From Rickettsiales bacterium (GTDB taxonomy: Bacteria > Pseudomonadota > Alphaproteobacteria > Rickettsiales > Rickettsiaceae), in assembly GCA_947453775.1 (NCBI GenBank), contig CANGHM010000033.1:1-6270 (forward strand): a stretch of DNA of 6,270 bases, given 5' to 3'. The position numbers were made by a program, and so were the translations under genes. How positions within the stretch are numbered: position 1 is the stretch's first letter; each line of letters opens with the position of its first letter. Under the pieces are notes generated by a model. That model ran no database searches. It worked only from the letters and a program-made list of their open reading frames with translations, and was not told where the DNA came from. Shown one piece after another: positions 1 to 6,250 of this stretch.

Positions 1-388
1 AATCGCCTAGCTGATCTTGATTTACGTGATTTTTTATTTGCTCAATCGACATTGCGCCATAATCTATAGCTGTGCGACAAGCGCTAGGGGGAGTTACTAT
101 ACCCATTTCTATTGCGCTATGATAGCTGCTTAAAGCTATACTACTGAGTATAATTAGCATTGTAAGCTTAAATGCACGCTCTTGCCATTTGGGAAATGCG
201 ATTGCTGCACTTGAGCAAAGTATAAGCAAGGCGTAAGGAGCTCTTTGATAAAGGCAAAAAATACATGGCTTAAAACCTAGCTTTTCTGCGATGACTGCTG
301 CTAGCAGACTGCAAACCGACAATATAATGATGCAGATAAAGAAAGTTGGGTAACTTAAATTTAGTAATGTATGAATTCTTTGTTTCAT
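1..388 (-). CDS. dsbB: Disulfide bond formation protein B (DsbB family), 3' end cut off by window edge
   Basis: Inner-membrane quinone-linked oxidase that re-oxidises the periplasmic thiol oxidase DsbA. The minus-strand frame opens with ATG at 388-386 and stays open to base 1, giving 129 codons; E. coli DsbB has about 176. Residues 13-34 form a first hydrophobic helix. They are followed by the family hallmark: a Cys pair CIFC at 42-45 leading into LYQRAPY (46-52), matching the CxxC-x-YQR region of DsbB. Hydrophobic segments follow at about 53-65 and 74-88. Then comes a YH-SAIEMG stretch and PPSAC with Cys104, corresponding to the first Cys of the second periplasmic pair. The partner Cys would lie beyond the edge and cannot be confirmed. 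No Shine-Dalgarno motif precedes the ATG. The gene is divergent from thrS across 86 bases. The family call is confident; orthology to DsbB rather than a DsbI-like paralogue is inferred. Confidence 0.88.
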   Translation of the reverse strand, partial: MKQRIHTLLNLSYPTFFICIIILSVCSLLAAVIAEKLGFKPCIFCLYQRAPYALLILCSSAAIAFPKWQERAFKLTMLIILSSIALSSYHSAIEMGIVTPPSACRTAIDYGAMSIEQIKNHVNQDQLGD

Positions 389-439
389 GTTTTTGCTTGA
401 TCTGAAGAACAATTGCACTGGTTTTTATGCTACTTCTGG

Positions 440-467
440 AGTATAATCTATTGTAGCAAAATGCAAA
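440..467 (-). promoter_or_regulatory. Possible promoter for dsbB-like gene
   Basis: On the minus strand a TATACT -10-like box (440-445) lies 16 bases downstream of TTTGCA (462-467). This would start transcription about 55-60 bases before the dsbB-like ATG. The -10 overlaps the plus-strand TATAAT used here for thrS, so the two promoters would compete. AT-rich DNA gives many such matches, so support is weak. Confidence 0.3.
442..447 (+). promoter_or_regulatory. Probable -10 box of thrS-infC operon
   Basis: A perfect TATAAT lies 27 bases before the thrS ATG and predicts a leader of only about 20 nt. No good -35 sits at 16-18 bases; the nearest TTGCAC (413-418) is 23 bases away, which is too far. 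If this box is used, the leader is too short for a T-box or for an E. coli-type tRNA-mimic thrS operator. Confidence 0.45.
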
Positions 468-474
468 AATTTAT

Positions 475-2379
475 ATGACAATAAACATAACATTTCCTAA
501 TAACGATACTAAAGTTTTTAGCAAAGGTGTCACAGGTCTAGATATAGCTAAGTCTATCTCTAGTAGCTTGGTTAAAAAATCTCTTGCCGTGATGATTAAT
601 GGCACATTAGCTGATTTGCGTGATCCAATTAACTTAGATGCGCAATTAAAGATTATTACTACTGAAGATCCCCATGCGCTGGAGATTTTGCGCCACGATG
701 CTGCGCATATTTTAGCCCAAGCTGCAAAAAGAGTTTTTCCTGATCTGCAGGTAACTATTGGTCCGGCGATTGAAAAGGGTTTTTACTACGATTTCGCTTG
801 CAAAGAGCCTTTAACTTTAAATGATTTAGATTTAATTGAGCAGCAAATGCATGCTATAGTTAAAGAAAATCAACCTTTTGAAAAGATGGTTTGGACCAAG
901 CAAGAGGCAATCGAGTATTTTACCTCCATTAAAGAAGATTACAAGGTCCAGATCATAGACTCAATTCCTGATGATCAAGAAATTAGTGTCTATAGACAAG
1001 GTGATTTTATCGATTTATGCCGAGGTCCTCACGCTGTTTCTACCGGATATGTAAAATATTTTAAGCTAATGAAATTAGCCGGAGCTTACTGGCGGGGTGA
1101 TAGTAAAAATCAGATGCTACAAAGAGTTTATGGTACTGCGTGGTTTTCTCAAAGCCAGCTAGATGATTACTTACACTTGCTTCAAGAGGCTGAAAAGCGC
1201 GATCATAGAAAAATTGGTAAGGAGTTAGATTTATTTCACTTGCAAGAGGAGGCCCAAGGAATGGTTTTTTGGCATCACAAAGGCTATACTATTTGGCGTA
1301 TTATTGAAAATTATATTCGAAAAAAACTTGAGCAACATGGATATATAGAGGTAAAAACTCCTACTTTAGCAGACCGCAAATTATGGGAGGCATCAGGTCA
1401 CTGGGATAAGTTTCGTCAAAATATGTTTACCTCTGAGGTGGCTGATGAAACTTTTGCCCTTAAGCCGATGAATTGCCCCTTGCATATCCAAATTTTCAAG
1501 CAAGGTATTAAAAGTTATAAAGATCTGCCTTTGCGTATGGCGGAATTTGGCTCTTGCCATAGATATGAACCTTCTGGATCATTGCATGGTATTTTAAGGG
1601 TGCGTAATTTTACTCAAGACGATGCGCATATTTTTTGTACTGAAGATCAAATAGTTGATGAAACGATTAAATTTTGTAAATTACTGTTAGAAGTATACAA
1701 AGATTTTGGCTTTACCAATGTGCCGGTTAAATTTTCTGACAGGCCCGATGTGAGAGCCGGAAGCGACGAGGTTTGGGATAAGGCTGAGGAGTCTTTAAAG
1801 CAAGCCTTGCAGGCTGCTGGCCTTGAGTATACGCTCAATCCAGGGGAGGGGGCTTTTTATGGACCTAAGCTAGAGTTTGTACTGCAAGATGCTGTAGGGC
1901 GCGACTGGCAGCTTGGCACATTCCAGCTAGATTTTATATTGCCTGAAAGGCTCAATGCTACATATATTGCCAAAGACGGAACCAAGCAGCGTCCGGTAAT
2001 GATACACAGAGCAATAATTGGAACTTTCGAGAGATTTATCGGAATGTTACTAGAGCACTACACTGGCCGCTTACCGCTATGGTTGTCTCCTATTCAAGTT
2101 GCGATCGCTACTGTTACTAACAGTGTTGATGAATATGCAAAATCAGTGTATGATGATTTAAGTGCTAGTGGTGCGAGGTGTAGTCTTGATATTTCATCTG
2201 ATAAAATTAGTTATAAAATTCGTAATTTGTTTGTACAAAAAATTCCAATTATTGTTATTCTAGGTCAAGAAGAAGCGCAGCAAAATATCTTAACTGTGAA
2301 AAGAGTTGGAGGCGCCACTCAAGAGGAAGTAAAAATGTCTACATCAGAACTGATAAAATTTATAGAAAATGCAAATTAA
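475..2379 (+). CDS. thrS: Threonyl-tRNA synthetase
   Basis: Cytoplasmic class II synthetase that charges tRNA(Thr) and edits mis-attached serine. At 634 aa it is full length (E. coli 642). Domains in order: TGS domain (about 1-62); N-terminal editing domain with HDAAH (His74, His78) and CRGPH (Cys182, His186), the residues known for Ser-tRNA hydrolysis; class II catalytic core (about 240-530); C-terminal anticodon-binding domain (about 535-634, starting near LPLWLSP). In the core the three zinc ligands, Cys334 (MNCP), His385 (DDAHIF) and His511 (MIHRA), fall at exactly the E. coli numbers. Motif 2 is seen as [12 protein letters not shown]. The start is supported by an N-terminus matching the TGS domain. 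No Shine-Dalgarno motif is visible. A 5-codon frame (461-478) overlaps the start as ATGA. The gene is first in an operon with infC. Nothing suggests decay. Confidence 0.98.
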   Translation: MTINITFPNNDTKVFSKGVTGLDIAKSISSSLVKKSLAVMINGTLADLRDPINLDAQLKIITTEDPHALEILRHDAAHILAQAAKRVFPDLQVTIGPAIEKGFYYDFACKEPLTLNDLDLIEQQMHAIVKENQPFEKMVWTKQEAIEYFTSIKEDYKVQIIDSIPDDQEISVYRQGDFIDLCRGPHAVSTGYVKYFKLMKLAGAYWRGDSKNQMLQRVYGTAWFSQSQLDDYLHLLQEAEKRDHRKIGKELDLFHLQEEAQGMVFWHHKGYTIWRIIENYIRKKLEQHGYIEVKTPTLADRKLWEASGHWDKFRQNMFTSEVADETFALKPMNCPLHIQIFKQGIKSYKDLPLRMAEFGSCHRYEPSGSLHGILRVRNFTQDDAHIFCTEDQIVDETIKFCKLLLEVYKDFGFTNVPVKFSDRPDVRAGSDEVWDKAEESLKQALQAAGLEYTLNPGEGAFYGPKLEFVLQDAVGRDWQLGTFQLDFILPERLNATYIAKDGTKQRPVMIHRAIIGTFERFIGMLLEHYTGRLPLWLSPIQVAIATVTNSVDEYAKSVYDDLSASGARCSLDISSDKISYKIRNLFVQKIPIIVILGQEEAQQNILTVKRVGGATQEEVKMSTSELIKFIENAN

Positions 2380-2391
2380 TATGATCACTCG

Positions 2392-2916
2392 ATGAAAAGC
2401 AGTAACAGTAATGCCCCGAAGGTTAATCACGCTATTCGCGCAAAGCAAGTTCGCTTAATTGACCAAGATGGTCAAATGATTGGTATAGTTAGTATTGAAA
2501 AAGCCATGCAAACTGCACAAAGTGTTGGTTTGGATTTGGTTGAAATATCTCCTAACGTTGAGCCTCCTGTATGCAAAATATTGGACTACGGCAAATTTAG
2601 ATACGAAGCTAAGCAAAAAGCTCACAAAGCCAAACAAAATCAAAAAACTACATCTATTAAAGAAATGCGCTTTAGGCCAAATATTGGCGTAGGTGATTTG
2701 CAGACTAAAATTCGCAATATTCGTAAATTTCTAGAAGATGGCGATAAGGTTAAGGTCTCAGTGGTATTTCGCGGCAGAGAGATTACTCATACCCAGATAG
2801 GTATTGCTCTTGCAGAGCGCATTATTGAGTCAGTAGTCGATATTGCCGCTCCTGAGCAGCAGCCAAAAATGGAGGGTAATTTCTTTGTTATGATGCTTGT
2901 GGTAAAAAAACAATAA
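2392..2916 (+). CDS. infC: Translation initiation factor IF-3
   Basis: Binds the 30S subunit, prevents premature 50S joining and enforces start-codon and initiator-tRNA choice. At 174 aa it has the usual family length. The N-domain (about 11-80) includes VNHAIRAKQVRLID and the signature CKILDYGKFRYE. A Lys/Gln-rich linker (about 71-88) leads to the C-domain, with KEMRFRPNIGVGDLQ, KFLEDGDKVKVSVVFRGRE and a terminal EGNFFVMMLVVKK. The usual EGR near the end reads EGN here. The start is ATG, not the rare AUU used by E. coli infC for autoregulation. An in-frame thrS stop 12 bases upstream leaves no other in-frame ATG at the N-terminus, so the start is firm. Spacing to thrS implies co-transcription and possibly translational coupling. 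Genes rpmI and rplT, which follow infC in many bacteria, are absent; the next gene converges on it. Confidence 0.97.
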   Translation: MKSSNSNAPKVNHAIRAKQVRLIDQDGQMIGIVSIEKAMQTAQSVGLDLVEISPNVEPPVCKILDYGKFRYEAKQKAHKAKQNQKTTSIKEMRFRPNIGVGDLQTKIRNIRKFLEDGDKVKVSVVFRGREITHTQIGIALAERIIESVVDIAAPEQQPKMEGNFFVMMLVVKKQ

Positions 2917-2934
2917 TATTTCACAAAGGCCTTG

Positions 2935-3120
2935 ATAACTCATTTGAGTTGGATACTATAAGTCAATTGATTTAAGGTTTGCTTGCTTCCACATTTGCTT
3001 TAGCCTATGCAGAATAGTGCTATAGGTTACTTCTAGTATCAAACTTCAACTTAATTTACGTATGCCAAGGGTTAGCTAGAAAAGCTACGCAACGTCCCTT
3101 AGCTAATTTCAATGAGTTAT
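2935..3120. other. Nested inverted repeats between convergent genes; possible structured RNA or palindromic element
   Basis: The gap between infC and the SuhB-like gene (2917-3134) holds no credible ORF, but its halves are complementary. A perfect 10-bp stem pairs 2935-2944 (ATAACTCATT) with 3111-3120. Inside it, 2945-2958 pairs with 3034-3048 (core GATACTA/TAGTATC, one mismatch and one bulge). That arm encloses an 11-bp hairpin, 3001-3011 with 3018-3029 (one bulged T, one G-U on the plus strand). A third arm is AAGGG 3067-3071 with CCCTT 3096-3100, plus TAGCT/AGCTA at 3073-3077 and 3083-3087. No T-run follows any stem, so it is not a classic terminator. It could be a small RNA, a 3' UTR structure for either transcript, or a Rickettsia-like palindromic repeat. 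I do not recognise it as 6S, tmRNA, RNase P or SRP RNA. Confidence 0.5.
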
Positions 3121-3134
3121 TTTGAGAGTGTTGC

Positions 3135-3839
3135 TTAAGCAGAATGGCTATATATATTAACCATACTGCCTTTTTGCACTACTCCCCCTGCGCTTGCGGT
3201 AAAAAGCTCAGCTAACAGATTTTGCAGATAATCGTTTTTCGGCAAAATGCATTTACCAGCTGATCTTGTTAAGAACAGCATTAGCGCATAAGCTCCGCTA
3301 CCGACTACTCTTAGCGATTCTAGATGCACTTGCTGCTCATTGAGCATCTCCAGTAATGCATGAGTGATATAATCTGTAGAATATAAGTTATTTACAGACG
3401 AAAGTTCAACTCTATAGCGACGAGAGCTTGTATCTTCTGTCCATGCATCTTTAGCAGTACCATAGCAAATTTGATCCAAACAAGGAAAATACATTAATCC
3501 AGTGTTTATGCGTTGATTATTTTTTAGTGTAGATAGTAAAATTGTCGAACCAAAAAATGGCGATAAATTGCGCATATTGTCTATGCCATTAATCGCATCA
3601 AACATTATATATGAATCTTGGCCTTCTAATTGGTTGGGCTCATTAGAAAGCACCAATTTATATTCTGGAAAATATCTTTGGCACTCAAATATTATGTCAT
3701 TTATGAGACGTTCTCGCGAAAAAGTAATAAAATTATTAATTCGAGCAGCATCGTGTTTAAAATGCTTGATTTCATGAAAATCACGCAATAGCGCAGTTGA
3801 AGCTCTGCGCAAAGCTTTAGTAAGGATGTCAATCTTCAT
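3135..3839 (-). CDS. Inositol monophosphatase / SuhB-like protein, probably catalytically degenerate
   Basis: This 234-aa protein is shorter than the usual 260-270 aa and has the family layout. The N-terminal helix LRRASTALLRDFHEI (10-24) resembles SuhB/IMPase. YIMFDAINGIDNMRNLSPFFGSTI (77-100) aligns with the metal-binding W-I-x-D-P-x-D-G-T-x-N-F signature, and GSGAYALML (180-188) with the GSAALDLAY block. Key residues are changed. The second Asp of DPxDGT is Asn84 and the Thr is Ile86. The GEE site reads SNE (65-67). The T-x-A-D site reads TFSR (39-42). The WDxAAG motif before AGG is missing. Normal Mg2+-dependent phosphatase activity is therefore doubtful. The frame is intact and sits 4 bases after the SCO gene, so it is unlikely to be a pseudogene. 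E. coli SuhB has a non-enzymatic role in rRNA antitermination; a similar scaffold role here is only inference. Confidence 0.8.
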   Translation of the reverse strand: MKIDILTKALRRASTALLRDFHEIKHFKHDAARINNFITFSRERLINDIIFECQRYFPEYKLVLSNEPNQLEGQDSYIMFDAINGIDNMRNLSPFFGSTILLSTLKNNQRINTGLMYFPCLDQICYGTAKDAWTEDTSSRRYRVELSSVNNLYSTDYITHALLEMLNEQQVHLESLRVVGSGAYALMLFLTRSAGKCILPKNDYLQNLLAELFTASAGGVVQKGSMVNIYSHSA

Positions 3840-3843
3840 ATAT

Positions 3844-4470
3844 TTAGCGAAATTTAGCTCTGAAAAATTCTATTATATCACGAGCTTCTTCAGAAAAGCT
3901 AAAAACTTTGCATAATCTTCCATTTTCATCTAATACGTAAATAAAAGAGGAGTGATTGAGCATATAATTTTCTTTGTCGCTGGCATCGTCCCTAGCATAA
4001 TAAACATTAAACAAAGCTGCAACTTGCGCTATGCTAGCATCGTTACCAGTCAGTGCAATTATTTCTGGTGAAAAATAATCTATGTATTTGTTCAAAACTT
4101 CAGGAGTATCCCTTGCTGGATCTACAGTAATAAAAACAGCATTAAAATCAATACCATATCTTTTTAGAACCTGAGTTACAGAGGCGAGTTTAGTTAACGA
4201 TATAGGACATATATCTGGACAAAAAGTAAATCCAAAATATATTAAGGTTGGCTTTCCCTTAAGAGTTTGGGCGTGAAAATTCTTACCGTTTTTATCCGAT
4301 AAAGTAAAGTTTAGTAAATCTTGCCCATGGTGATCGACTAGTGTTTTATCGGACTTAAATTGGGAGCGCTTTTTATGTGGTAACGTAAAAAATACGTATA
4401 AAGCAGAGATTAAAACTATACATATTAATCCTAAAATTGATAAATAATTTTCTACAGTTTTTTTATTCAT
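3844..4470 (-). CDS. SCO1/SenC family copper chaperone for cytochrome c oxidase
   Basis: A membrane-anchored thioredoxin-fold protein that delivers copper to, or keeps reduced the cysteines of, the CuA site of cytochrome c oxidase subunit II. The 208 aa start with a short basic N-terminus and one hydrophobic segment (about 9-30), followed by KKR. This predicts an uncleaved anchor with the domain in the periplasm. The SCO signature is complete: GFTFCPDICP with Cys84 and Cys88 (CxxxC), ITVDPARDTPEVL (114-126) and the distal ligand His173 in LNHSSFIYVLD. Length is typical for bacterial SCO. The ATG lies 2 bases after the hemB stop with no separate promoter seen, so it is co-transcribed. Pairing with a heme-synthesis gene fits a role in oxidase assembly. 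Peroxiredoxin or TlpA membership is excluded by the CxxxC and distal His. Confidence 0.95.
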   Translation of the reverse strand: MNKKTVENYLSILGLICIVLISALYVFFTLPHKKRSQFKSDKTLVDHHGQDLLNFTLSDKNGKNFHAQTLKGKPTLIYFGFTFCPDICPISLTKLASVTQVLKRYGIDFNAVFITVDPARDTPEVLNKYIDYFSPEIIALTGNDASIAQVAALFNVYYARDDASDKENYMLNHSSFIYVLDENGRLCKVFSFSEEARDIIEFFRAKFR

Positions 4471-4472
4471 AA

Positions 4473-5447
4473 TTAATCTTTTAAAAAATTGGCTATTTCT
4501 ATAGCGCCATAACTAAAAACGCTCTTTGCTCCTGCTCTTTTAATGCAGAATAAACTTTCGAGTAAAACTGATGCAAAATCTAGACCAAACTTTTGAGCAT
4601 AATCTTTGAGCATTACATATTCAGCACTAACTTGATAAGCAAATATCGGTATATCAAAATTTTGTTTTGCATTTGCAATAATATCCAAGCAGAAAATAGC
4701 TGGTTTAATCAAAATTATATCTGCTGCCTCGTTGATATCGATCTGTATCTGGCGCATCGCCTCTATGCTATTGCGCACATCCATTTGATAAGTTGATTTA
4801 TCGGTGTAAGTAGCATTAGTGTTAGAGCTAATAGTGGCGCGAAACGGTGCATAAAATTTTGAGGCATATTTTGCAGCGTAAGATATGATGCCTATATCTT
4901 GAAAATTATGTTTATCCAAATAAGCTCTTAAATACCCTATCCGGCCATCCATCATATCTGATGGGGCGATAAAATCAGCTCCACTTTCAGCCAGGCTTAA
5001 GGCTTGCTGAGCTAAAATTTTTAAAGTTTCGTCGTTGTCTACATCGCTGCTATCTGGATTTAAAATACCATCGTGGCCGTGGCTAGTATATGGATCTAAT
5101 GCTACATCGCATATTACACCTATATCGTTTTTAAAATGCTCCTTAAGTATCCTGACTGCTTGGCAGACTAGATTGCCCGGATTAAAGCTTTCTTGCGCAA
5201 ATGGACTTTTTTTATGATCTGATATTTTTGGAAAAAGACTTATGGCCCTAATACCTAGCTCTTGAGCTTTGCTTACCTGGCGAATTAATTGCTCTATTGT
5301 TAAAACCGGCAAAGCATTTTCCACTTTATCTGGACCAGTTTGATCGGAGATAAAAATAGGATAAATTAAATCATTAATATGAAATGCGCTCTCAGATACT
5401 AAATCTCTTAGCCATGCATGTTTTCTATTCCTTCTTGTTCTGATCAT
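4473..5447 (-). CDS. hemB: Delta-aminolevulinic acid dehydratase (porphobilinogen synthase)
   Basis: Condenses two 5-aminolevulinate molecules to porphobilinogen, the second common step of heme synthesis, in the cytosol. Starting at the ATG at 5447 the protein is 324 aa, equal to E. coli HemB. The start gives MIRTRRNRKHAWLRDLV, a typical N-terminus. Residues include the Schiff-base lysines Lys193 (ISYAAKYAS) and Lys248 (ILIKPA), and APSDMMDGRIG (161-171). The metal loop DVALDPYTSHGHDG (114-127) carries Ala116, Asp118 and Asp126 where zinc-type enzymes have three Cys. This places it in the zinc-independent, Mg-responsive class known from many alphaproteobacteria and Pseudomonas. The frame extends upstream to a TTG at 5510, but that TTG is part of the -35 box, so the long form is rejected. 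It is the first gene of an operon with SCO and the SuhB-like gene. Confidence 0.96.
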   Translation of the reverse strand: MIRTRRNRKHAWLRDLVSESAFHINDLIYPIFISDQTGPDKVENALPVLTIEQLIRQVSKAQELGIRAISLFPKISDHKKSPFAQESFNPGNLVCQAVRILKEHFKNDIGVICDVALDPYTSHGHDGILNPDSSDVDNDETLKILAQQALSLAESGADFIAPSDMMDGRIGYLRAYLDKHNFQDIGIISYAAKYASKFYAPFRATISSNTNATYTDKSTYQMDVRNSIEAMRQIQIDINEAADIILIKPAIFCLDIIANAKQNFDIPIFAYQVSAEYVMLKDYAQKFGLDFASVLLESLFCIKRAGAKSVFSYGAIEIANFLKD

Positions 5448-5481
5448 TGAAGATATATAGCTTATATAATAATATGATGGT

Positions 5482-5510
5482 ATTATAGCATAAGAAAAGA
5501 TTTGTTGCAA
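5482..5510 (-). promoter_or_regulatory. Strong sigma-70-type promoter of the hemB operon
   Basis: On the minus strand, TTGCAA (5505-5510) is separated by exactly 17 bases from TATAAT (5482-5487), and TGC directly before the -10 forms an extended TGn element. Transcription should begin near 5475, leaving a leader of about 28 nt before the hemB ATG at 5447. It lies directly downstream of the rpe terminator, which supports a separate transcription unit. Confidence 0.8.
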
Positions 5511-5534
5511 ATTAATTGTTCCTGTAATTTTTAA

Positions 5535-5560
5535 GAAAAATTAGGCAATTCATTATTGCC
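5535..5560 (-). terminator. Intrinsic terminator of rpe
   Basis: Read on the minus strand, GGCAAT (5555-5560) and ATTGCC (5544-5549) form a perfect 6-bp stem around the 5-base loop AATGA. The stem is followed by TAATTTTTC. It lies 27 bases after the rpe stop and before the hemB promoter. It is the only canonical terminator in the window. Confidence 0.75.
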
Positions 5561-5587
5561 CCACAATTTTATGAAAAAACGGTTTGG

Positions 5588-6250
5588 CTAAGATTTAGAT
5601 GAAATATTAAAAATATTTTTAAGTCTATCTATCTGCCCTTTGGGATTTAATCCTTGATAAATATAGCTGCCAGTAACAATAAAATTTGCACCAGCTTGTA
5701 GAATTTGGTTTAATATTTTGTCGTTTATGCCTCCATCTACAGCTAACAAAGTATCTTTACTGATAATTTTAGCTAAATTTTTGATTTTATCTATTTGTGT
5801 ATCTATAAAATTTTGACCACTAAAGCCTGGATTTACACTCATGACTAAAACCAAATCTACTAGATCTAGTACATATTGAATGGCGCTATGAGGGGTGGAT
5901 GGTAAAAGCGCCACTCCTGCTTTGATGCCACATTGTTTAATCTGATATAAAGTTTTATGCAAATGCTGAGTACTTTCAATATGTACGGTTAAAATCTCGA
6001 CGCCAGCATCAGCAAATTGTTGCAAATGATTTTCGGGATTGCTAACCATTAAATGTACATCTAAGGGTAGATGGGTCATTTTTTTTAATGCTAAAACCAG
6101 ATTAGCGCCAAAGTTAATATTTGGCACGAAATGGCCATCCATTATATCTATATGTAAAAAATCCACTCCACTTTTTTCTAAAATTCTCACCTCTTCCTCC
6201 AGGCGCAATATATTTGCTGATAGTATTGAGGCGGATAAAAATTTTTTCAT
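5588..6250 (-). CDS. rpe: Ribulose-phosphate 3-epimerase
   Basis: Interconverts ribulose 5-phosphate and xylulose 5-phosphate in the pentose phosphate pathway, in the cytosol. The 220 aa match the family length and a single TIM barrel. Motifs in order: SASILSAN (6-13), HIDIMDGHFVPNINFG (33-48), LDVHLMVSNP (63-72), VMSVNPGFSGQ (136-146) and the phosphate-binding AVDGGI (170-175). Metal ligands His33, Asp35, His66 and Asp172 are present; Asp35 and Asp172 are the expected acid-base pair. The ATG at 6250 gives the standard position for the ILSAN motif. Only 20 bases of upstream sequence are visible. They include TATAAC (6260-6265) but no ribosome-binding motif, so its promoter and any upstream operon partner lie outside or at the edge. 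It ends with TAG followed by an intrinsic terminator, so it is transcribed apart from hemB. Confidence 0.97.
   Translation of the reverse strand: MKKFLSASILSANILRLEEEVRILEKSGVDFLHIDIMDGHFVPNINFGANLVLALKKMTHLPLDVHLMVSNPENHLQQFADAGVEILTVHIESTQHLHKTLYQIKQCGIKAGVALLPSTPHSAIQYVLDLVDLVLVMSVNPGFSGQNFIDTQIDKIKNLAKIISKDTLLAVDGGINDKILNQILQAGANFIVTGSYIYQGLNPKGQIDRLKNIFNISSKS

Noticed and set aside
389..474. T-box or tRNA-mimic operator upstream of thrS
   Set aside because: The space is only 86 bases, the predicted leader is about 20 nt, and no T-box sequence or tRNA-like fold is visible.
1647..1838. Open frame antisense to thrS
   Set aside because: It lies wholly inside the conserved thrS coding sequence, has no recognisable motif, and is explained by the codon pattern of thrS.
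2935..2950. Hairpin AACTC/GAGTT after infC as an intrinsic terminator
   Set aside because: The stem is short and AT-rich, and no T-run follows; the same bases pair better in the larger structure.
3057..3110. Possible tRNA or part of a known structural RNA
   Set aside because: There is no T-loop consensus, acceptor stem or CCA, and no motif of RNase P, SRP RNA or tmRNA was found.
2917..3134. Short ORFs in the intergenic region
   Set aside because: The longest ATG-started frames noticed are about 8-12 codons with no ribosome-binding motif, which is expected by chance.
5448..5510. Upstream extension of hemB from a TTG codon
   Set aside because: The extra 21 residues do not resemble HemB, the TTG lies in the -35 box, and the ATG at 5447 gives the standard 324-aa length.
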